Positions 1-10,747 of a stretch of 64,000 nt of DNA are shown in pieces. Position numbers and translations under genes: made by a program. Source of the stretch: Arachis hypogaea (lineage: Eukaryota > Streptophyta > Magnoliopsida > Fabales > Fabaceae). A model generated the notes under the pieces. The model saw only the letters and a program-made list of their open reading frames with translations. It had not been told where the DNA came from and ran no database searches. Position 1 is the first letter of the stretch. Every line of letters starts with the position of its first letter. Where the stretch lies: contig NC_092051.1 in NCBI RefSeq assembly GCF_003086295.3, positions 64,791,772 through 64,855,771 on the forward strand, given 5' to 3'.

Positions 1-877
1 CAAGTCCATCAAGGCCAAGGCCCAAACTCAAGGCTCCAATACCATTAGAAGAAAGTGTATAAATAGAAGTTAGTTTGATTTAGGAAGGAAGTCGACTTTT
101 ACTTTTGAATTTACACCTCTTGGAGGATTTTACTTACTTTAACTTGGATCTGGGAGGAGAATTGAATTCTCTTCCTCTTCGATTTTTTGTTTTCTTTTTT
201 GCAAAGTTTTACTGAGTCTTGGGTGTTGGGAATTGAGGAAATTCTATCTCAATCTCACCTTGAGATCTCTTTTTGTTTCTTTCACTGCACCATTGGAGAA
301 TTGAGATTTGAATTCAAGTTTTCTTACTGTTTTGATCTTTAATTTGTTGCAATTGATTTCTGATTTGGATCAAGGAAGGTAGTGAGATCTAGACTTGGTT
401 TTCTAGTCTCTTGACCCATGAGATCTAAAATTTCCTTTTAATTCTTCTGTTGAACACTTCTTCAAGCCAATTTACATTTTCTGTTTGAGATTTACTGCAA
501 TTAAATTCATCTTTTACTTCCCTGCTTGTTGCAATTTACTTTTCCTTGTTTAATTTATGCGAATCCAATTCCCAATTCCTTTTATAATTCAAGAAATTTA
601 CATTTCTTTCACTTTAAGATTCAGCCTCTTTAATTTCTCTGCACTTTAAATTCTTGTCAATTATCCCTCTCCCTTTAAATTTCATGCAATTTAGCTTCTG
701 TTGGATACAAATCACTCAACTCAACTCTTGTTCACTTGACTAAATCAACCACTAAACTAAAATTGCTCAATCCTTCAATCCCTGTGGGATCGACCTCACT
801 CATGTGAGTTATTATTACTTGATGCGACCCGGTACACTTGCCGGTGATTTTTGTGTTGGATCATTTTCTACACATCA
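1..877 (+). repeat. 5' LTR of element 1, 3' portion
   Basis: This is the downstream part of an LTR that begins outside the window. It is nearly identical to 21487-22425, the end of the 3' LTR of the same element. It ends in CACATCA, followed by AGTTTT and a tRNA-Asp primer-binding site, the layout expected at the LTR-internal junction. A TATA-box-like sequence lies at 58-65. The 3' LTR copy is longer because a 30-base unit (TTTACATTTCTTGCACTTTA-type) is expanded there. Confidence 0.9.
58..65 (+). promoter_or_regulatory. TATA box of element 1 LTR
   Basis: The sequence TATAAATA follows GTG and precedes GAAG. The same site is conserved in the other LTR copy at 21544-21551. It is the best core-promoter candidate in this LTR and would place the start of R roughly 30 bases downstream. 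The assignment is by motif only. Confidence 0.55.
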
Positions 878-883
878 AGTTTT

Positions 884-901
884 TGGCGCCGTTGCCGGGG
901 A
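884..901 (+). other. Primer-binding site (tRNA-Asp) of element 1
   Basis: TGGCGCCGTTGCCGGGGA matches the complement of the 3' end of plant tRNA-Asp, the usual primer of Athila elements. It begins seven bases after the LTR terminus and marks the start of minus-strand DNA synthesis. Confidence 0.9.
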
Positions 902-1081
902 TTGATTAGATTGACAATGATTAAGTAAGGTGGTGGTCTAGATTAAGCATTTTTTTATTATTTTTGACTAACACAGTAACTATTTGAATTTTTGCCTAAG
1001 CTAACCAAAACTTCACTCTAGCAATGGATTGAAGTGTTACTGTTTTTGTGGGTTTTGTGTGAATTTCTTTGTTTTAGTTGT

Positions 1082-2866
1082 ATGTCAGGTACAAGGAGAG
1101 TTATACCCACTTTTTGTGAACAAGACGAAAGAACCCTCAGGAGATTAAGAAGAGCAAAAAGAGGGAAAGGCATTGTTGGAGAAGAGGATTCAGAAGAAAA
1201 ATTCCAGGACATGGAGGAACACTTAACAAATCCACCAAATCCACTAGAAGGAGTAGCCAACAACAACAACAACCCACCTCAGAGAAGAGTTTTGGCTTCC
1301 TATACATTTGCAAATCCTAGACATTATGGGAGTAGCATCCTTACTCTAAATGTTAATGCAAACAATTTTGAATTGAAGCCACAACTCATCACCTTGGTTC
1401 GAAACAACTGTTCGTATGGAGGAGGGCCACTTGAAGATCCAAACCAACACTTATCCACTTTCCTGAGGATTTGTGATACTGTTAAAACCAATGGTGTGCA
1501 CCCTGACATCTACAAGCTACTGTTATTTCCATTTTCTATCAGAGATAAGGCCACTCAATGGTTAAAGTCATTCCCAAGAGACAGCATCAACAACTGGGAT
1601 GACCTAGTGACCAAGTTCCTTGCCAAATTTTATCCGCCTCAGAGGATTATTAGATTGAAGACTGAAGTACAAACATTCACACAAATGGATGCTAAACATT
1701 TGTATGAGGCATGGGAACGATACAAGGCTCTAATCAGGAAATGTCCTCCTGAAATGTTCAATGAGTGGGGCAGATTGCAGAATTTTTATGAAGGCTTGAC
1801 ATTGAAATCTCAAGAGGCTTTGGACCATTCAGCAGGAGGCTTGGTGCAACTCATGAAAATTGCAGAGGAGGCCCAAAATCTCATTGACATGGTGGCTAAC
1901 AACCAGTATTTCTTTGCTCACCAAAGGCAACGCCAACCATCACAAAGGAAAGGAGTGATAGAGTTGGAAGGAGTGGACTCAATCTTAGCTCAAAACAAAA
2001 TGATGCAGCAGCAAATTCAACAACAATTTGAGCAAATGGCCAAGAAGATTGATAACCTCCAAGTTGCAGCAGTCAACACAAGTCAACCATCAACCACATG
2101 GGGGACAAATGAAGAAACTCAAGAGGACCAACAACAGGAATAAGTCCAGTATATGCACAACCAAAATTCTGGATCAAATGAAGTTTATGGTGATACTTAC
2201 AACTCCTCTTGGAAGAACCACCCCAACCTCAAATGGGGAGACAATCACACTCAAACTCAACAGCCATGGCAAAGAAATTCAAACCAAAACAGTTGGAAAA
2301 ACACAAACCACAATAACCAGTAAAACAACAACCAAAATACATACAGAAAACCACAAAACACTTACTCCAACTCTAACCATCATCCATCTAATAACCAAAC
2401 CACCAACCAAAACACTTACCATTAACCCTCAACAACCCACAACCAACCAATCTCACAAGACTCTCAGAGGATCACCAACTTGGAGATCTTAATGGAGAAA
2501 ATGATGAAGCACTAAGAGATGACAACAAAGAACCAAGAAGCATCCATGAAGAATATGGAGAGGCAGATTGGACAGCTTTCCAAGCAAATTGCCATTGAAA
2601 GACCATCAAGCTCATTACCAAGCGACACCATTCCTAATCCAAAAGAAGAGTGCAAAGCTATACAGCTAAGGAGTGAAAAGATATTGGTGGACAACAAAGA
2701 AGCAACCAAAAAGCCTAAGGAAAGCAACAAAGAGCCAACAGAGAGAGAGGAAGCTAGCAACAAGGACATGACAACAAACAAAGCTGTCCTAGAGAAGCTC
2801 GAAAAGAAGGACAGCCAGCCACACAATTCAAGGGGAGAAAAGGAGGAACAAACTAAAGGACAGTAG
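1082..2866 (+). pseudogene. gag: gag region of element 1 gag-pro (broken)
   Basis: Capsid-type Gag of an Athila-like element, normally forming the cytoplasmic particle. The ATG at 1082 (MSGTRRVIPTF) is the first in frame after the leader. A retrotransposon Gag core is visible at about 1370-1890, with WLKSFPRDSINNWDD, LAKFYPP, AWERYKALIRKCPPEM and FYEGL. The rest is Asn/Gln-rich, then Lys/Glu-rich. I see no CCHC zinc knuckle. The frame is continuous with the protease, but five stop codons interrupt it at 2141, 2321, 2423, 2513 and 2864. All are TAA or TAG in positions where Gln (CAA/CAG) is plausible, so C-to-T change would explain them. Inactive as it stands. Confidence 0.85.
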
Positions 2867-4024
2867 CAAGTAGAGAAGAACTTCACACCTCCATTGCCAT
2901 ATCCCCAAAGATTCAACAAAGAAGCAAAGGATCAACACTTTCATATGTTTCTCAAGACTTTCAAGAAATTGGAGATCAACATTCCACTGGCTGAGGCATT
3001 AGAGCAAATGCCTCTATATGCCAAATTTCTGAAAGAGCTCATTAACAAGAAGAGGAGTTGGCTTGATAAGGAGACCGTGTTGCTCACCGAGGAATGTAGT
3101 GCTGTGATTCAAAGGGGTATTCCACCAAAGCTCAAAGATCCAGGGAGCTTTGTAGTCTCATGCACCATTGGCAAAATGGTTCTCAACAAAGCTCTTTGTG
3201 ACCTTGGTGCCAGTATTAACCTAATGCCCTCCTCTTTGGTGAAAAAGCTTTGTATAGAGGAAGTGAAGCCAATACAAATATCTCTGGAACTGGTGGACAA
3301 GTCAGTGATATGTCCCAGGGGTATGATTGAAAACCTTCTAGTTAAGGTGGACAAATTCATATTCCGTGCAGACTTTGTGGTCTTAGACTCAGATAAGGAT
3401 GTAAGTGATTCCATCATACTTGGAAGACCTTTCTTGGCCACAGCTAGGGCCATCATAGATGGGGAGCAAGGAGAGCTGACCCTCAGAATGCATGATGAAA
3501 GTATCACTCTGAATGTATTTTCAGAAACACAGTTCATTGATGAAAAAAAGAACTGCATGGAAATTGACAAGGGAGACTTGCAATGGAAGGAAGAAAGCAA
3601 CATGACAACCAATAGTCACTTTCTAAAGCAAGAAACAAACAGCACAGCAAGAAGAAGAAGAAATGAGACAATGCAGAGTAGTGAAGGAACTCAAGAAGAA
3701 ATTGAAGCATTGACCACTAAGAAGGAGAAGCCCAAAACAAAGTTCATTGTCAAAGAAGGAGGACCAACAAAAGGAAGAAAGAAAAGCAAGAAAAAGACTC
3801 GAAAGGGGTGGAAGAACAAGAAGATCCCAACTGAGGGGTTTTCCAAAGGTGATAAAGTGCAATTAGTCTACCAACAGTTGGAAACAAGCCAACCATCTGA
3901 TGACCACTATACTATCAACAAAATACTCTCACTTGAACATGCTGAAATTAAGCACCAAGGCACAAAAAGAAGGCTCACGGTGAGGGGAGACAAGCTGAGA
4001 CACTGCAGTCACCAACCACCCTAA
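2867..4024 (+). pseudogene. pro: protease region of element 1 plus integrase-C-terminus-like tail
   Basis: Same reading frame as the gag part, ending at the natural TAA at 4022. An aspartic protease is visible: active-site ALCDLGASINLMP at about 3200-3235 and the flap/core IILGRPFLATARAIIDGEQG at about 3415-3475. No RT, RNase H or integrase core follows. Instead a Lys/Arg-rich linker (3700-3830) leads to a tail with GDKVQL, YTINKILSLEHAEIK, LTVRGDKLRH. The spacing recalls the integrase C-terminal module of element 2 (GQKVLL, YMIT, YVELQ, FIVNGQRIRHY). This layout makes element 1 non-autonomous: it would need RT and integrase from a partner. The tail assignment is my inference. Confidence 0.8.
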
Positions 4025-5076
4025 AAGGGGCCAATGTCAAGCTAGTGACAATAAACGAGCGCTCCATGGGAGGCAACGCATGATTTAGTTTTCTTGTTTT
4101 TCAATATTGCAATATGAATAATAATTGTTGAACTATCATGAATTCAATTTTTTAGACATAATTGACAACTATTCATGACAATGGAGAACATATGATCCAA
4201 TTCTAAGTTTGGTGTGCCCATATGCACACCAAAATATATGTTCCTTAAAATATGTAGCCAAACATTCAAGCCGAGTGTTATACATATTACAAGAGCAAGT
4301 CATGAAAGTCAAGGGTCTTTTCAAAATTTTGAAGCTCATGGAAGTACAACACTAATTTCAAAAAAAAAAATTTATACATATATATATATATATATATATG
4401 TACCTCCTATGAAGATTTAACCGAAAGTGGCATTGAAATTTTAAAAAGGCACTAGTTGGAGGAAGTATCATTTTTGGTCTATATAACCAAACATTAAGTT
4501 TGGTGTCCTCCAAAAATATATAAAAGGAAGCCACGGTTAAATAGGCACAAGGAATGATATTCAATAGTTTAGATAGGAAAAGTTCTCTTGTTGCAATTTG
4601 ATAATGCTTATTCTGTTGTGATTATTAGGTAGTCAGGGAACTATTCAATGGAGGGGACACGACAAGGAAAGGCAAGCTAACATAAGGACAAAAATGGATC
4701 ACATGGCTTGAAGGGAGAATCTGTACAACTCTGGAGAAAAGCTTTGATGACCGAGGAGATACACTTCATCAAGAGGAAAAATTTTGTCATCATTCAACTT
4801 TGCATGCAATCCCTTGATTTTGCAAGTTGTCCAATTAAATCCTAGCCATCCAATCCCTTATTTAAAGTAACCATAAAACAACTTCCCTTCATCCATGCAC
4901 ATGAACGAAAACACTACACACACTTTGCGTTCTTCATTTCCAAAGCCTTAACACCTTGGTCCATCATCATCTACCATACTACCTTAGCCTCAAAACACTT
5001 CTCCTCTAAGAACACAAACATATCCAATCTTCTCCACACACCCGTAACCTCAACAACATCAATCAATTAAAGGAGC
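4025..5076 (+). other. Non-coding spacer of element 1 between pro and ORF3
   Basis: Starts with the conserved post-stop segment GACAATAAACGAGCGCTCCA then GGGAGGCAACGCA (4047-4080), shared with elements 2 and 8. It then holds AT-rich sequence, a poly-A run and a (TA)n tract at 4373-4399, one TAAGTTTGGTGTCC motif at about 4494, and a C-rich stretch just before the ORF3 ATG. No gene seen. Confidence 0.7.
4373..4399. repeat. (TA)n microsatellite
   Basis: An alternating TA run with one C interruption follows a run of A. Simple-sequence repeat without further meaning that I can see. Confidence 0.9.
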
Positions 5077-6447
5077 ATGGCTTCTTCTTCAAGGACCAAA
5101 CGAAGAAGAGGAAAGGAACCCATGGTTGAAGAAAGTGAGCTTGAGTATGATCGATGGAAGCTTAAATCATGGTATCATCAAATGCAAATGGAATGGATGA
5201 ATGGTAAAGATATATATCCAGAAGTCCCACTTTTATTACCGGATGAAGGATGCCAGGAAATGAAAGCCAAGATCAAAAAGAGGAGATGGGAAGAGCTCAT
5301 TTCACCAATCACTAGGATTAATACAAAAATTATCAAGGATTTCTATGCTAATACCCCAAGGCTTAACGTGAATGAAGCCCCAACTTACAAGAGTTACGTA
5401 CGGGGAATGGAAGTGGATTTTAGTTCAAAAGCTATCACGAAAGTCTTAGGACTAAAAATAGTCCATTCTGATGAGCCAGGGTAATACCAAAGAATAAATG
5501 AAGACCCTGACTATCTTGAAATTACTAGTGAAATCTGTGTGGTGAACATGGAATGGGTAGGAGATGCTGACAACAAGTACAAATACTTGAGAAGAGGAGA
5601 TCTCACCCCTGAAGCAAAAGGGTGGTATGAGCTGATAAAGAGATCGATCTTAGGCACAATGAACACTTCAAAGGTCACAAAAGAATGAGCTATCATGTTA
5701 TACTGTATAATAAGGGGAGGAGAAGTAAAGGTTCGGGAGCTCATTGCAAGTGATATTCAAAAGATTGCAGAGAAGAGCTCATCTAGAGCTTGGCTATACT
5801 ACCCAAGTACCATTATGCGGCTATGCAGGAAAGCCAAAGTGCCAATGGAGGATGCAAACCCAACATGGTTAAATCCAGGCCTACCTGTAACCTTTGAGAG
5901 AATGATAATTGTCACAGAGGCACAACAGGGTCGCAGGCCACAAAAAGGGAGAAGAAGAGAAGAACCACAAGAAGAACCACAAGGAGAACAAGAAGAACAT
6001 CAATAATATCAACCACAGAACAACATGGACATGGTTCAAATGAAAGAGGCAATTGAGAGGTTTTCACAACAATACATGGGGATTCAAGAGAAGCAGGAAG
6101 AATTTCATTCACAGTACATGAGGTCTCAACAAAGACAAGAGGAGCTTCAATTGAGAATGATGAGTCAACAAAGGGATTATGAGTCAAGATCCTTAGTGAT
6201 GCAATAGGAACAAGCTTTTCAATTTCATGAATCATTTGACCAGTTGACCCAACTACAAACTGAGCATATGAGAGATTTCAAGGAATTCACAACCCTTCAA
6301 GAAGCAAGGTTTGGAGTTCAAGCTGACTATAACATAAACAGCCAAGTAAAGTTGAGCTACATTGGGGAACATCTACACAATATAGATCCAGCATTTCCAG
6401 CTTATGATGAATATTTCAAGGGAAGGAGTGAAAGCACTGTTCCTTGA
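5077..6447 (+). pseudogene. Third ORF of element 1 (plant transposon-protein-like), four stops
   Basis: A single reading frame of about 456 codons starting MASSSRTKRRRGKEP at the ATG in GGAGCATGG. It is basic at the N-terminus and resembles the ORF3 of elements 2 and 8 (WELIS, IIKDFYAN, YVRGMEVDFSSKAITKVLGL against WEVLAN, MVQEFFAN, VVRGKIVHIHPDKIREIFKL). That family is usually labelled putative plant transposon protein and sits in the env position of Athila-like elements. Its role is unknown. No signal peptide or membrane segment is seen. The C-terminal third is Gln/Glu-rich and probably coiled coil. The frame is broken by TAA at 5482, TGA near 5686, TAA at 6004 and TAG at 6205. Each is one C-to-T step from CAA, CGA or CAG. 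Confidence 0.75.
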
Positions 6448-7583
6448 AGACAGAGTAAAAGAGACAATGAAGAAAGCTGGATTCTGGCAAAAGTTAAATG
6501 GCAAAAACAAGGGAGAAACCAGTGAACAAGCAAGTGAGAAGAAAAAGAAATGAAAGGTGGAATCGCTCTTTGCTTATCACATTCAATAAAGAAAGAGCAT
6601 GCTTGTTTAGTTGATATGTCTTTTTATTTTAATAGTTTTGCATCCTGTCTGTTCAACTCTGCAATAAGTAAGCTAGCCTAAGTGTGTTCTTGTGTTTATT
6701 CACTATCACTTGACTAAATGCATGCTTTGTCTCCTGTTTTCTTTAAATTCAATAAAAGAGAAATGTTTGAACTAAGAAGTAAATATCCAATGTTGCAAAA
6801 GTAAGAATGAAAGTCAGTGGTGGTATTTGTTGATTTAATGTATGGTTTATTAAATAAATGCTGCATAATGATATGTTCTTCTTTGAAGTGTGAACTAGTT
6901 TGTTGTTAAAAAGGCTTGTATCATTTGAGATCCCTTGAAAATGAAATACAATAGAAAGAAAAAGAAAGAGAAAAAGCCAAAAGTGGCAAAGAAAATAAAC
7001 AATAAGGCTAGGCACCAATAACTTGGACCCTAGGACACATGCCTGTGGTGTTTTTGTATTAGGATATGCTTGGACAAGTAAGTTCTGAGGAGTGTTTCAA
7101 AACTTGGCCACTTAGATCAACTGATTTGGGATGGCCAACTGAAAGTCCACAATAAAGAGCAACCTAACTACAAAATACTTAGTTATCCAAAGAGATGCTG
7201 GGCATCAATGATCCTAGGAAGAAAAGGGTGAGCCATGTGTCTGTGGTGAAGAAATGTAGAGCAAAAATAAAGCCAAAGGCTGCTGCAACATTTGCCACCA
7301 AGCCTTCAAAAAATAATAAGCTCTCTGAGCAAAACAAAGAAGGAAAAGTTAGCAAGGGAACAAACCAAAGTAAAGCCTTATAGCAGCAAACTTAGTAAAC
7401 CTTTGAGAAAACATCTCTTATGTAACAGCAAACAATAAATGAACCACCATTGTCTGCATATAAACCCCATGGACTTAATTCAACTATATGCTCAATAAGG
7501 ATATGCACACTTCTCTGTCTCATGTCATTCTCTCTTATGTTTGATGCTTGCTTGGGGACAAGCAAGATTTAAGTTTGGTGTTG
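6448..7583 (+). other. 3' untranslated region of element 1
   Basis: AT-rich, with only a 62-codon Lys-rich open frame at 7195-7383 that has no recognisable family and is probably chance. It ends with an inverted repeat and the AAGTTTGGTGTTG motif abutting the LTR. No other gene seen. Confidence 0.6.
7547..7582 (+). promoter_or_regulatory. Hairpin plus AAGTTTGGTGTT module before 3' LTR of element 1
   Basis: CTTGCTTGGGGACAAGCAAG forms a perfect 8-base stem around GGGA. AAGTTTGGTGTT follows four bases later and directly abuts the LTR start. The same pair lies before the 3' LTRs of elements 2 and 8 and before their ORF3. It occupies the position of a polypurine tract but is not purine-rich. Confidence 0.65.
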
Positions 7584-8137
7584 TGATGCCATGTCATCTT
7601 AGCCTAATTTTACTAGTCTTTTTCTTTGTTTTTAATAGTTTTTATACACTTTCTTGAGCTATAAGTAAGCCATTTGGGTAGAAATTCATATGTATTTAGA
7701 TTCAATCAACCATGAATAAATTGATGCATTTTCATGAGGTTTTGTGCTATAATTGCTTATATGACAAGGATGATAACAAATCTTATGATTTGAGCATAGC
7801 TTTGATGCATTTGTTGATTGATGATAGGTGACCAAAAGGCTTGGAGGAAGATTGAAGAAACGGGATAACAGAAGGCAGCAAAACCACCCTGGAAAAAGTT
7901 GAAAACTAACCCTGGAGGAAGCCAATGTTTGCATCCAAATTTGCCTCAAACTTGGAGGCAAACGTTGGAGTAATTTGTGGCCCCGGAGGAGGCCACGTTT
8001 GCTTCCAAGTTTACCTCAAACTTGGAGGCAAACGTTGGCATATAACGTGCATCAGGGGAGGCCACATTTGCGTCCAAGTTTGCCTCAAACTTGGAGGCAA
8101 ACGTTGGCATATATAACATGCACCAGGGGAGGCCAAC
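7584..8137 (+). repeat. 3' LTR of element 1, first part
   Basis: Begins TGATGCCATGTCATC right after the AAGTTTGGTGTTG motif and runs to the insertion point of element 2. The remainder continues at 21219. The joined length is about 1761 bp. Its distal 215 bases consist of a palindromic tandem array. Confidence 0.85.
7922..8137 (+). repeat. Tandem hairpin array in element 1 LTR
   Basis: Units of about 70 bases, each with an inverted repeat of the form CGTTTGCNTCCAAGTTTG / CAAACTTGGAGGCAAACG around a 3-base loop: 7922-7968, 7992-8039, 8060-8108. A fourth unit is cut by element 2 (8132-8137 plus 21219-21260). More diverged hairpins follow at 21285-21328 and 21371-21410. Short open frames through the array are only read-through of the repeat. 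Confidence 0.85.
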
Positions 8138-9677
8138 TGATGAGCGAATATTTTATACGCTTTTTGGGGTTAATTTCATATAGTTTTTAGTATGATTTAG
8201 TTAGTTTTTAGTATATTTCCATTAGTTTTTAGGCAAAATTCATATTTCTGGACTTTACTATGAGTTTGTGTTTTTTTCTGTAATTTCAGGTATTTTCTGG
8301 CTAAAATTGAGGGAGCTGAGCAAAAATCTGATTCAGGCTGAAAAAACACTGCTGATGCTGTTGGATTCTGATCTCTCAGCACTCGGAATGGATTTTCTGG
8401 AGCTACAAGAGTCCAATTGGCGCGCTTCTAATTGCGTTGGAAAGTAGACATCTAGGGCTTTCCAGAAATATATAATAGTCCATACTTTGCTCAAGGATAG
8501 ATGATGTAAATTGGCATTCAACGCCAGTTTCATGTTGTAGTCTGGCGTCTAGCGCCACAAACAAGTTACAAGTTGGAGTTCAATGCCAGAAACAGGTTAC
8601 AACCTGGCGTTGAACGTCCAAAACAGCCCAGGCACGTGAAAAGCTTAAGTCTCAGCCCCAGCACACACCAAGTGGGCCCCAGAAGTGGATTTTTGCACTA
8701 TCTATCTTAGTTTACTCATTTTCTGTAAACCTAAGTTACTAGCTTAGTATTTAAACAACTTTTAGAGATTTATTTTGCACCTCATGACATTTTAGATCTG
8801 AACTTTGTAATCTCTGACGGTATGAGTCTCTAAACTCCATTGTTGGGGGTGAGGAGCTCTGCTGTGTTTCGATGAATTAATGCAACTATTTCTGTTTTCT
8901 ATTCAAACACGCTTGTTTCTATCTAAGATGTTTATTCGCACTTCAATATGATGGATGTGATGATCCGTGACACTCATCATCATCCTCAACCTATGAACGC
9001 GTGCTTGACAACCACTTCCATTCTACCTTCGATTGAATGAATATCTCTTGGATTCCTTAATCAGAATCTTCATGGCATAAGCTAGAATCCATTGGCAGCA
9101 TTCTTGAGAATCCGGAAAGCCTAAACCTTGTCTATGGTATTCTGAGTAGGATTCAGGGATTGAATGACTGTGAAGAGCTTCAAACTCACAAGGGCTGGGC
9201 GTAGTGACAGACGCAAAAAGATCAATGGATCTTATTCTAGCATGAGTGGGAACCGACAGATGATTAGCCGTACGGTGACAGCGCACATGGACCTTTTTCA
9301 CTGAGAGGATGGATGGTAGCCATTGACAACGGTGATCCACCAACACACAGCTTGCCATAGGAGGAACCTTGCGTGCGTGAAGAAGAAGACAAGGAGAAAG
9401 CAGAGTCTCAGAAGACAGAGCATCTCCAAAACTCCAACATATTCTCCATTACTGCATAACAAGTATCTATTTCATGCTCTCTTATTTTTCGCAATTCAAA
9501 CTGATAAATATAATTGATATCCTGACTAAGAGTTACAAGATAACCATAGATTGCTTCAAGCCAACAATCTCCGTGGGATTCGACCCTTACTCACATAAGG
9601 TATTACTTGGACGACCCAGTGCACTTGCTAGTTAGTGGTACGAGTTGTGAAAAGTGTGATTCACAATTCGTGCACCA
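8138..9677 (+). repeat. 5' LTR of element 2
   Basis: Starts TGATGAGCGAATATT and ends GTGCACCA just before AGTTTT and the primer site. It contains copies of the palindromic keyword TGGCGTTNAACGCCA in decayed form at about 8512-8615. The best TATA-like site is weak (TAGTATTTAAAC near 8745). Confidence 0.93.
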
Positions 9678-9683
9678 AGTTTT

Positions 9684-9701
9684 TGGCGCCGTTGCGGGGG
9701 A
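9684..9701 (+). other. Primer-binding site (tRNA-Asp) of element 2
   Basis: TGGCGCCGTTGCGGGGGA, one base different from the element 1 site (C to G at position 13), begins six bases after the LTR. Confidence 0.88.
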
Positions 9702-10747
9702 TTGTTCGAGTTTGGACAACTGACGGTTTATTTTGTTGCTTAGATTAGGAAAAATGTTTCTTTTAAAATCCTTATTTCCTCTTTTTATATTTTTTTTGAA
9801 AATTTTATAAACTGATAATTGAGTTTTTCTGTTTGAGTTTAGTTTCATATTTTAAGTTTGGTGTCAATTGCATGTTTTTATATTCTTTTAAAATTTTTGT
9901 TCTTTGTTCTTTCTTCATCTTCAAGTTGTTCTTGTTTATTTTTCTTGTTTGATCTTTAGTTTTTCTTGTTCTGTTTCTTTTCTTGTTTTTCTTGTGCCTT
10001 TACAAAACATTAGTTTTCGAAAAAAATTCATTCTTAGTTATTTAAAAATACTTCTTCAAAACAAGTGTTACATTTACAGCCCAATTGGCTAGAGCGTTAG
10101 TCTATGTTCTTGGTAATTGGGTATATTCTTTTCAAAATCTTCTTTTTCAAAAATAATTTTTCTATTAAATCTTGTGCCAAACTTTAAGTTTGGTGTTTTC
10201 TTGTTGATTTTTCTTTAGTTTTTTTGAAAATTTTATTTTGGTTTTCTAAAAATTTTAATTTTGGTGTTCTACCTTCATGTTCTTGTGATTCTTCAAAGTG
10301 TTCTTGAGTCTTCATTGTGTTTTGATCTTAAAATTTTTAAGTTTGGTGTTCCTTGGTGTTTTCCCTCCAAAATTTTCTAAAACAAGGAGCATTAGATCTA
10401 AAAATTTTAAGTTGTGTGTCTTTTGTGTGTTTTTCTCTTTCATCATAAAATTCAAAAAAAAATATATCTTTTCTTCATTCCACTCATAATTTTCGAAAAA
10501 TTAGCATTAAATTAGTCATCAAATTTAAAAATCATATCTTTTTCAAATCTTATCTTTTCCAATCAAATCCTTTCAATCATATCTTTTTCAAAACTTCATA
10601 ACAATTTTTTTCTTTCTCTCTCTTCATATTTCGAAAATCTTCACCCATTTTTATTTATTTTATTTTAATTTATTTTATTTTTGAAATAAATAAATAAATA
10701 AATAAAGATATTTTTTCTCTATTTTACATCATCTCCCTTTCTCCATC
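9702..10747 (+). other. Leader of element 2 (no gene)
   Basis: T-rich untranslated leader. It holds several AAGTTTGGTGT motifs (near 9844, 10187, 10341), an array of ATCTTTTTCAAA-like words from about 10530, and a tRNA-like D-arm segment at 10082-10105 (CAATTGGCTAGAGCGTTAG). The last bases (CATCATCTCCCTTTCTCCATC) precede the gag ATG and are conserved in elements 4 and 8. Confidence 0.65.

Noticed and set aside
7922..8137. CRISPR-like array (regular repeats with about 70-base period)
   Set aside because: Repeats are inverted repeats within an LTR of a plant retrotransposon, spacers are repeated rather than unique, and no cas genes exist.
7925..8190. Two overlapping open frames of 63 and 71 codons
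   Set aside because: They are translations of the 70-base hairpin array and the start of the element 2 LTR; no gene-like features.
9023..9358. 111-codon minus frame in LTRs of element 2 (also 20559-20894, 51779-52084, 62203-62508)
   Set aside because: It lies inside LTR sequence, is not conserved in frame between LTRs, and shows no family signature.
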